Under the pieces are notes generated by a model, which ran no database searches, was not told where the DNA came from, and saw nothing but the letters and a program-made list of their open reading frames with translations. A DNA stretch of 64,000 bases from assembly GCF_003086295.3 (NCBI RefSeq), contig NC_092046.1, positions 102,341,363 through 102,405,362 of the forward strand. The letters run 5' to 3'. Shown here piece after piece: positions 55,889-64,000 of this stretch. Position numbers and translations under genes: made by a program. Source of the DNA: Arachis hypogaea (taxonomy: Eukaryota > Streptophyta > Magnoliopsida > Fabales > Fabaceae). Position 1 is the first letter of the stretch. Each line of letters opens with the position of its first letter.

Positions 55889-56980
55889 TCTAAGTTCAGA
55901 AGTCTATAAACATACATGCATGCTAACCATTTTTCAAGTGCTTGGGGAACAAGAAACTTTCAATATCATTACAGAGGATCATCCAAGTTTTTGGAAGGAT
56001 TAAGCATCATCAACTAAAGAGACAAAGAGGAATGTGAAGACCAGCAATGATGATGATAAGGAGTAAAGCAAGTAAACTCCAAAAGATTGTATTGTTAAGT
56101 GATTGTTTTGTATCAGACACTGCTATGATTGGAAGTGATATTGTACCCCTGTCTGTCTGCCTAGTATAGTTTCTCTGTAATCCAATAACTGAGATGCTTG
56201 ATTGTTCACAATACTATACTCTTCAAAACTTGCTTGCACTCAATATTTCAAAAAGGCATCAAAGGACAGTTCTTTGAAAAGAAGGATTGAGGAATTAAAA
56301 AGTTTTGAGGCAAGCAAAAGATTAAGAGAAGTGGTGGTTCTAGTTGTATGATTATGTATTGAGGTTGCATGTTTATGAAACTTGGATGGGAGCTCATAGG
56401 CAGGACATAGAGTTCAAAGAAGTAGTGTGGAGATTCTCAAACATTTATTGATCCAAGGAGTAGCAAAAGAAAATAAAGGAAACACAAAAACAAAAGAACA
56501 TGGCCCAAGGCTCTGAGCATCAATTACTAGGCAGAAAAGAAGAAAGAAACAAGAACTCAAAGAGTTATTATCCTAGTAAATGCTTGTGGTCGAATTGTGT
56601 CAAAGAGAGAGGCTTGAGCAAGTAAATCCTCAGGGGTGCTTTAACACCTATTATCTTAAAACCAACTGGTTTAGGAGTATTGATTGAAAGCTTATCTAAA
56701 GAGCCACTTTGAGATATGGCACTTAGAGTCAAGGGCAAAACACAGAAACTATAAGCTGCTTCAAGGTGATTACCTATAGAGAGATCTCCATGATATCATT
56801 TGGATGAAATTCCTAAGATCTAAGACTTCCAGGATGTGGGGACTAGTAAGCACTGAAGCCCTTGCATGAGCATATAATTTAGAGTTCATCCCACTATCAC
56901 TTAATCACTTCACTCACAGGACATTACGAGTTATTCTTCAATCCATTCCAATTGAAAGAACCTTTGAGCATAATTCTTTT

Positions 56981-57017
56981 CTTGCTTGGGGACAAGCAAG
57001 ATTTAAGTTTGGTGTTG
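56981..57017 (+). promoter_or_regulatory. F hairpin plus polypurine-tract region before the 3' LTR
   Basis: CTTGCTT-GGGGAC-AAGCAAG (56981-57000), then ATTTAAGTTTGGTGTTG, then the LTR. Confidence 0.78.
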
Positions 57018-58855
57018 TGATGAAAAGTCATCTTATGCTAGCTTTACAAGCATTTTTCATTTATTTCATTAGGATTTATGCACTTTTTTGCACAATAAGT
57101 GTTTGAGTGAGAATTTCATGCTTGTCTATATTCAATAAAACATTAGTAATTTTATGCATTTTCATTAGATTTCTTACAAGATTTAGTTGATAATATGAAT
57201 GATGCAAGAGTTGATGATTATGCCACGGCTTTGATGTATTTGTTTGGTTGATGATAGGTGAAAAGATGAAGGAGAAGGAACAAAGAGGATTTGCAACCCT
57301 GACCTCTTTACACTCCAACAAGAAGAAGGGCCATAACTTGAGCTACAGATGTCCAATTGATGCACTTCTAGTGGCGTTGGAAAGTTGACATTCAGAGCTT
57401 TCCAATGATATACATCAATCTATATTTGGCATGAAATTGAAACACAAGTGATGGGTATCTTTAAGGCCCAAAAACCAACCAAATACGCGCTAACCAAGGC
57501 TTGAAGAGGGGGGCAACAAGGGAGCAAAGATGGGCGCATCAAGACAAGGGTGAGTAGCGCTCAAAAATTCAAGCGTAGCGCTCCCTTTTGCTACCTTTTT
57601 CATGCTCTTTTGGAACCAAGGAAAGCCAAGCATGCAAAAAGCAAGACTCACCAAGAGGAAGCGTTGGAAAAAGGCAATGTAGCGTTCCCTTTCCTCAACT
57701 TTTTCGTGCTCTCTTGGCGAAGGATAGCTGGGTTCAAAGTTGGCCCAGGGAAGCAAAGGAATGTAGTGCTCAAAGAGTGAGTGGAACATTCACTTAGTGA
57801 ACGCTATGGGCAAGGACCAATTGCAGCCAAGGTTCACCAACCAAGAGTGAACGTAACGCTCACTATACCAAACGGAGCGCTCCCCTGGAAGGTTCCCACA
57901 CACCATACCAACTTGAACCAAAGCCAACCAGACCCATCTTTCTTCAAATCCAAAGCAAGCAAAGCCCATTATCATCACTCAAAAGCACAAGAGATAGTTA
58001 GAATAGGAATTTCATTTAAATTGTAATTTGTTTTCAATTTCAATTTCATTTTCATTTTGTAAAGCCTATATAAAGGCATCATTTCCATTTCATTAGGGAG
58101 GCTAGCTCTGCTAGAAAGCAATAGGAGTAGGAGTAGAATAGAAAGTTCTCTTTGAAACACTTTAATTTTTCTGCACTTTTACATTTCAATGTTGCAATTC
58201 AATTTGGCTTATGAAAATTTCAATTTCCTTCTCTGCTACAAGTTCCTTTTCTGCAAATTTTACTTTTCTGCAATTATACACTTTAGTTTACATTGAGCTT
58301 GAATTTGAATCTTCTATTTCATTGCTTCCAATTGACTTTCCTACAATTTTCATCTTCCTAAAAATTCTGTTCTTCTTCAATTTCACAGTTTCAATTTTAT
58401 TAAGCTTGATTTACTCTTCTGCACTTCGATTTACATTCTGCCACTTTACATTTGAGCTTGCTGCGATCTGAATTTATTTTTCCCTACAATTTAATTCCTC
58501 TATAATTGTTCTAGGCTTTGATCTACTGCTTCATTGATTTTCCAGCAACCAGCCCCCTTTACATTTCATGCAATTTACCTTTCTTGTCATTCAAGATTTT
58601 GCCGATTTACATTCCTTGCTCTTTACATTTTTGCTCATTTATTTTCTGCAACTTTAAATTTCTTGTCATTTACATTCTGTTGGTCACTTTTCACCCAATT
58701 CACCAATGTTAGCTTGACTAGACTAATCACTCACTAAAATTGCTTGATCCATCAATCCCTGTGGGATCAACCTTACTCTAAGTGAGTTTTACTACTTGAT
58801 GCGACCCGGTACACTTGTTGGTGAGTTTGTGTGGAATTTTAATTTTCACCCATCA
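57018..58855 (+). repeat. F 3' LTR
   Basis: 1838 bp. It has one copy of the shared module, palindromes (about 57690-57890), a TATATAAAG box near 58068 and the complete U5 end with GATGCGACCCGGTACACTTG (58798-58817). It ends CATCA, followed by CTACT. Confidence 0.9.
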
Positions 58856-58937
58856 CTACTACAAGGTATCTGACCTCGAGGGATGAGAGCTACCAAGGTC
58901 ATGTCATGCCTGCAACCTAAGAAGGTACTATAGTTAG
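58856..58937 (+). pseudogene. B1 integrase C-terminal end
   Basis: After removing F and one CTACT the frame reads GKGYYKVSDLEG, then a TGA at about 58883, then ELPRS and RRYYS before TAG at 58935. This is the usual Tat-type integrase ending. Confidence 0.75.
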
Positions 58938-59147
58938 AAAGTAATAAAGATCTTAGGTTAAGGAGCACTCTTTTTCCTGAAAAGGTTTTTTAATGAGGCG
59001 CCAAACTAAAATCTACAAAATTACCTGATTTAGAAGGGTAAGCACCCATATGTATATATTCTTGCCTATATGCCTATTTTCTAATTGAATAAAGTTTTTC
59101 AGATTCCCTAAAAAGTTTCCTACCAAGAGGCATTGATCTGAGCGCAA

Positions 59148-59276
59148 AAATTCACTGCCCGATCATGACAAGGTCGGCAAGGTGAAAACCAAATTCACCA
59201 CCCGATCACGACAATGTCAACAATATGAAAACCAAATTCACCGCTCGATCACGACAAGGTCGGCAAGCTGAAAGCA
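59148..59276 (+). repeat. 43-bp tandem repeat (3 units) in the B1 3' region
   Basis: Units start at 59148, 59191 and 59234 with AAATTCACYRCYCGATCAYG. They lie between the integrase end and the 3' LTR. Confidence 0.85.
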
Positions 59277-59297
59277 ATCAAAACAGATCAATGCAAG

Positions 59298-59645
59298 AAG
59301 TTATAAAAAGTAATGCATAGAAAGAGGCCTGACGAGGTCTGATAAAAAATGGACTACTAAAAATAACTTAAGTAGGACCAACAAGAAGAAGTCGGACCAA
59401 AATAATTAAAGTGACAAAGTTATAAAAAGTAATCCATAGAAAAAGGCCTGACGAGGTCTGATTAAAAATGGACTACTAAAAATAACTTAAGAAGATCCGA
59501 CAAGAAGAAGTCAGACCAAACCAAAGCGACAAAGTTATAAAATGTAATCCATAGAAAGAGGCCTGACGAGGTCTGATTAAAAATGGATTACTAAAAATAA
59601 CTTAAGAAGAATCGACAAAGAGAAGTCAGACCAACGAAAAGCGTG
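59298..59645 (+). repeat. 115-119 bp tandem repeat (3 units) in the B1 3' region
   Basis: Units start at 59298, 59417 and 59532 with AAGTTATAAAAWGTAATSCA and contain GGCCTGACGAGGTCTGAT. The rest of 58938-60020 has no gene. Confidence 0.85.
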
Positions 59646-60020
59646 CGCTAAAAGGGACACAGCTCTGCCCAAAAAGCCACAACTCCACAACAAGGCTATC
59701 AAAATTGTTCAAAGACTAACTAAAAAGGTTCTTCCAAAATACTAAAAAGTTGTCGAACAAGTTAGCCCCAAGGGTCATCTCGCCCAACCAAAAGATAGAT
59801 AAAAGATCTAATTAAAAAGAGGTCGGACAGTAGAGCACCAACACTCTATAAAGATCTACAAAATTTGCAAAGGTTGCAAAGGAACGATCAACATATCCAA
59901 AGAAACACGGCCATCATTAAAAGACTCAGAAGGCAACTTGAAAGAGGGCCTCAAGAGTTTAAAATATTTTGTTTTTCTACATAATAAGTTGCATAGAAGC
60001 AACTCAACAGTCAAGGGAAC

Positions 60021-60564
60021 TGTTCATACCCTGGGTCGAGCTATCTGACCCGGGATGTTTAACGACAAGGCGACCGACCTCTTCAAGTCAGACTATCTGA
60101 CCTCTTCTCAAAGAGCTTGGCCAAATTACCAGAAAAGCCCAATAAAGGGCTCAGATAGAGGAACACGACCTAAATCCAAAGGCGGTCCAAGCCTACAGAG
60201 ATAAGGGCGGTTCCCTTGAAGATAAGATGACCTCACCCAAAAGATAAGATAAGATAAGATAAGATAACTAACTTATCTTATCTAAAAAGGTCACTCGACA
60301 CTACTATAAATACATTGGAGCACCCAGGTATAACTCATACTCTGATTCTACTAAAAACCTGCTTAATACCCTTGCTAACTTAAGCATCGGAGTCCCTTGC
60401 AGGTACCCCCCACCCTCCAGGGACGAAGGATCTGCAGTGTAGCCAAGCTCAACAAGTCGGATACGATAGCTCCGTCCTCCACTCACCGCCGGACACATCA
60501 TCTCTGATCAGCACAAAAGATCTCATCCGAGATCGACCTACAGTTTCAGGTAACCCTCGGAACA
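60021..60564 (+). repeat. B-family LTR shared by B1 (as 3' LTR) and B2 (as 5' LTR)
   Basis: 544 bp, TGTTCATACC to GGAACA. TATAAATA is at 60305-60312, and (GATAA) repeats lie at about 60243-60267. A small AGTTGC-ATAGAA-GCAACT hairpin (59987-60004) lies just upstream. Downstream is a primer site and a fresh gag rather than a target duplication. It is clearly diverged from the B1 5' LTR (more than 10 percent by eye). Confidence 0.85.
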
Positions 60565-60565
60565 T

Positions 60566-60583
60566 TGGCGTCGTTGCCAGGGA
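60566..60583 (+). promoter_or_regulatory. Primer-binding site of B2 (tRNA-Asp type, two mismatches)
   Basis: TGGCGTCGTTGCCAGGGA, one base after the LTR end. Confidence 0.7.
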
Positions 60584-60605
60584 ATCTGAAAGTCATCCCA
60601 TCACC

Positions 60606-61960
60606 ATGACGGACGACCATGACAACGACCATGATTCAGATCTAGAAGATAGAATGCCGCACAAAAACGCGGACACTACACCAAAAGATACCCCAAAATC
60701 TAACGGGGACAAAAACTCACCAAACCCGGGAGCTCTAGAGACGCTTCAAGATTGTTTAAAACAACTTGAAAAAGAAGCCCAACATCAGCAAGAAGCTGGG
60801 AAAGATCTACAAAGGGAGATAAGGCAGCACCGGGAATTAAAAGATAAACTTCTAAAACTCGAAGCCGATCTCAAAGACAAAGCTACTCGATCCACCCATG
60901 AGGACAGCTCACGCAAGGATCAAGATCTATTCACTAAAGACCAAAATCCCTAAGGACTTTAAAATCCCGGATATACCTTTATATGACAGCACGGCAGATT
61001 CCAACCATTACCTCAGTAATTTCAGAAGTCGAATGTACCTCACCGACGCCTCGAACATAGTCCGCTGCAAAGCCTTCCCGACTACCTTAACCAAAATGAC
61101 GATCAGGTGGTTCAACAACCTACCCCCTAGGTCCATCTCAAGCTTTGACGACTTGGCCAAAAAGTTTCTAGCCAGATTCTCTATCCAGAAAGACAAAACC
61201 AAGCACGCCCCAAGTTTATTAGGAATCAAACAAGGAGATCGGGAAAGTTTACGTAGCTACATGGAAAGATTCAACAAAGCATGCCTAGATATACATAGCC
61301 TACCAATGGAGGCCGCCATTATGGGCCTCATCAATGGCCTGCGAGAGGGACCTTTTAGCCAATCTATACGAAAAAACACCCCGCATCTCTGAACGAAGTG
61401 CAAGAACAAGCAGAGAAGTACATTAACATGGAGGAAAACTCCCGACTAGGAGAGACCTCAAAATCTGGATTCACCTACCCCTCCCGGGATAAGGACAAAG
61501 AGTCCAAAAAGAAGAAAGAACGACATGGGGAGAAAATAAAAAAATACCACAATTACACCCCTCTTCGGGTGTCCCTCGTGGATATCTACAGGGAAGTTTG
61601 CCATACTGAAAAAATACCCCTAGCTCGACCACTGAAAGGCAAAAAAGGAGGAGGAAATCGGACTGAATATTGTGAATACCATCGAATCCGCGGGCATTCT
61701 ACCAACGAATGTTTTGACTTAAAGAATGTCATAGAAAAACTAGTAAAAGAAGGGAAATTGGATCGGTATCTGGCCATCCGAGACAATGAGCAACGAAGAA
61801 GAAGAAGAGACGAAGATGTCGGACGAACCGAACGATCACCTCGTACACCAGAAAGACACATCCACATGATACACGGTGGATTTGTAGAGGAGGAATCTCC
61901 AGATCATCTCGCAAAAGATATCTTAAAGAAGTATACCATGTCGAGGGAAAGGAGGAATCA
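60606..61960 (+). pseudogene. B2 gag (two frameshifts)
   Basis: It starts MTDDHDNDHDSDLEDRMPHK. Residues 40-100 are a charged coiled coil. The frame changes near 60930 to the gag domain (KAFPTTLTKMTIRWFNNLPP) and back near 61385. The zinc knuckle CEYHRIRGHSTNEC (61671-61712) is the C-X2-H-X4-H-X4-C variant usual in Tat gag. Arg-rich and acidic stretches follow. It is better kept than B1 gag. Confidence 0.8.
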
Positions 61961-64000
61961 CCCGACCTCTCCGCAATCACTTTCACCAAAGAAGACGCAT
62001 CCGGTATTATCTCAGAACACGACGATCCCATGGTCATCACTATTATACTTGCAAACATAAATCTCCACCACACACTGATAGACCAGGGGAGCTCTGCCGA
62101 CACCTTATTCAAAACTACTTTCGACAAGCTCAGCCTGGAAGAAAAAGAACTCAGAGCCTATCCGAACAGCTTGTTTAGACTGGGAGACACCCCAGTTCAA
62201 CCACTTGGATACGTCTCACTACACACAACCTTCGGAAAAGGAAGCTAATCAAGAACACTCAATATAGACTACATCGTGGTCGACGTAAGTTCGGCCTACA
62301 ACGCCTTAATAGGTCGGACAACGTTGAATCATCTCGGCGCAATAGTCTCGACTCCACATCTATGCATGAAAATCCCAACAGAAGAAGGGATAGCTACAAT
62401 AAAAGTAGACCAGAAGACGGCGCGCCGCTGCTACAACGAAAGTCTAAACCTCAGAGGCAGAGGAGAAGAGTTCCACACAATCGAACTCGGGGAAGTTCAG
62501 AGGCGGGAAAAACTCCGCCCACAGCCCGAAGGTGAAGTAGAGAAAGTCTAGATCATGGATATTCTGGACAAAAAAACCAATATTGGAACAATCCTAAAGG
62601 GAGACACAAAAGAATCACTCATACAGTTCTTACGAGATAACATCGACCTCTTTGCATGGAAGGCTGCAGACATGCCAGGCATAGACCCCGAGTTAATGTG
62701 CCATAAGCTAGCAGTCTACCCAGGATCTCAACCAGTACAACAGAGACGTAGAAAGCTCAGACGCGAACAATCCCAAGCTGTGGAAGAGCAGGTACAAGCT
62801 TTACTGGAGGCAGGATTCATAAGAGAAGTCAAGTACCAACTATGGTTAGCTAACGTCGTCTTGGTGAAAAATCAAATGGGAAGTGGCGAATGTGCACCGA
62901 CTACACTGATCTCAACAAAGCCTGCCCAAAAGATCCTTATCCACTCCCAAGTATCGACGCTCTAGTAGATGCCTCCTCCGGATATAAATACCTCTCGTTT
63001 ATGGACGCTTATTCGGGATACAATCAAATCCCAATGTATCCATCCGACCAAGAAAAAACTTCATTCTTAACCCCAAAAGCGAAATATTGCTACATCGTCA
63101 TGCCTTTTGGTCTTAAAAATGTGGGAGCTACTTACCAGAGATTAATGAATAAGGTCTTCACGGATCATATTGGAAAAAATATGGAAGTCTATGTGGACGA
63201 CATATTAATAAAGACACAAAGTGAAAAGACGTTGCTGTCCGACATCGCCCAAATATTCGACACCATAAGAAGGCATGGCATGCGACTTAATCCTGTAAAA
63301 TGCACCTTCGCAGTAGAAGTTGGCAAATTCCTGGGTTTTATGCTCAGACAAAGGGGAATTGAGGCAAATCCAGATAAATGCCAGGCCATACTCGATATGA
63401 AGAGCCCGACTTGCATCAAAGAGGTACAACAGCTTAATGGAAGACTGGCAGCCTTGTCCAGATTTCTAGCGGGATCAGCGATAAGATCTCTCCCTTTCTA
63501 TGGTACTCTAAGGAAAGGAAAGAGATTCAAATGGACAACGGAGTGAGAACAGGCCTTCTAAGATTTTAAAAGATTCCTAGGACAGCCACCTATCCTATCT
63601 CGACCACGAGAAGGAGAACCACTCATATTATACCTCACAGTAGGAAGTCAGGCAGTAGCCTCAACACTAGTTCGAGAAGACGACAATGGGCAAGAACCCG
63701 TATACTTCATCAGTAAATCATCACAAGGATCTGAGCTGAACTACCAAAAAACAGAAAAATTTGCCTATGCTCTCATACTAACATCTCGACGACTTCGTCC
63801 ATACTTCCAAACTCACACCATTAAGGTTCGGACCAACTAGCCCATAAAAGGGATATTACAGAAAACAGACCTAGCAGGCAGAATCTTGCAATGGGCAGTC
63901 GAGTTGTCTGAATTTGACCTTCAATACGAAGCTCGGATAGCCATCAAATCACAATACCTGGCCGACTTCATTGCAGAATTTACAGACACCCTAGAAATCC
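61961..64000 (+). pseudogene. B2 protease-RT-RNase H (broken, partial)
   Basis: Protease: ILANINLHHTLIDQGSSADT (about 62040-62110). Stops occur at 62246 and 62549. RT: a one-base loss near 62870 shifts the frame; 62890-63546 holds MCTDYTDLNKACPKDPYPLP and YVDDILIKTQ (about 63190). Stops at 63544 and soon after interrupt the connection and RNase H region, which continues to the window end. Confidence 0.8.

Larger units (their letters stand above)
52072..58855 (+). mobile_element. F: non-autonomous LTR retrotransposon with a single unknown ORF; 5' LTR truncated
   Basis: CTACT flanks both sides (52067-52071 and 58856-58860), a perfect target duplication inside the B1 integrase gene. The 5' LTR begins TGATGACAAGTC like D and E; the 3' LTR begins TGATGAAAAGTC. 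The inner end of the 5' LTR and the primer site are missing, so this copy cannot be copied again. The internal part has one ORF (53979-55496) and the D/E-type 3' hairpins and PPT. No gag or pol. Confidence 0.9.
15850..60564 (+). mobile_element. B1: Tat-lineage Ty3/gypsy element, broken by A1, A3 and F
   Basis: The LTR starts TGTTCATACCCTGGGTCGAG and is split into 15850-16041 and 45130-45446 by A1. Next come the primer site, gag remnant, solo LTR A3, the pol remnant, F, the integrase end, a repeat-rich 3' region and an LTR at 60021-60564. Lineage evidence: gag knuckle type CEYHRIRGHSTNEC (seen in B2), protease LIDQGSSAN, RT YVDDMLV and a second RNase H (WKLYMDGSSNETGSGTG). The flank before it is ATAAT. 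The last LTR is followed not by ATAAT but by another internal region (B2). Confidence 0.85.
60565..64000 (+). mobile_element. B2: second Tat-lineage internal region, running off the window
   Basis: It follows the 60021-60564 LTR directly, with primer site, gag, protease, RT and the start of RNase H in the same order as B1. Its other LTR is not in the window. Confidence 0.85.

Noticed and set aside
60304..60501. Minus-strand 65-codon frame in the B LTR
   Set aside because: Antisense to LTR sequence with no conserved counterpart in the other B LTR.

Overview
The window is plant nuclear DNA made almost entirely of nested LTR retrotransposons. I see no host gene. The style of the elements points to a legume, most likely Arachis (peanut): Athila-like LTRs full of GGCGTTNAACGCC and ACGCGTCCGCGT words, repeated AAGTTTGGTGTT motifs, and primer sites matching plant tRNA-Asp. 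The genus call rests on recollection of peanut repeats, not on a search.

I use working family names. A: LTR starts TGATAAACC, has no gag or pol, and carries one unknown ORF. B: Tat-lineage Ty3/gypsy with two RNase H domains. C: autonomous Athila-lineage Ty3/gypsy with gag-pol plus ORF2. D and E: non-autonomous, coding gag, protease and an integrase C-terminal remnant. F: LTR ends like D and E, but one unknown ORF. G: chromovirus remnant.

Layout. 1-169: end of a C-family LTR. 170-4512: A2 (minus). 4513-4583 and 14892-15849: G sequence (minus), split by D at 4584-14886 (TSD ATTGT). From 15850: B1, whose 5' LTR is split by A1 at 16042-45129 (TSD GCCGT/GCGGT). A1 holds C1 (minus, 18355-30344) and E1 (31815-41014, TSD GCGAC). 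B1 continues at 45130 and is broken by a solo A-family LTR, A3 (46681-48186, TSD CCAAC), and by F (52072-58855, TSD CTACT). An LTR at 60021-60564 ends B1 and also begins a second internal region, B2, which runs off the window. LTR divergence judged by eye follows the nesting: A1 is older than C1, which is older than E1.

How the parts work together. C1 is the only Athila-type copy with RT, RNase H and integrase domains, though it is now broken. D and E keep gag and protease but have no RT, RNase H or integrase core. A and F have neither gag nor pol. These families would need enzymes from a C-like relative. They share with C a set of apparent RNA signals: a tRNA-Asp primer site, a covarying GGG-AGRCAR-CCC hairpin just after the main ORF, and a hairpin followed by TTTAAGT(T/G)TGG just before the 3' LTR. 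A1 and C1 also hold a second, internal copy of the hairpin plus PPT-like cassette. These shared signals, the family-specific palindrome clusters upstream of each TATA box, and the intact 982-codon gag-protease ORF of E1 are the most interesting things here.
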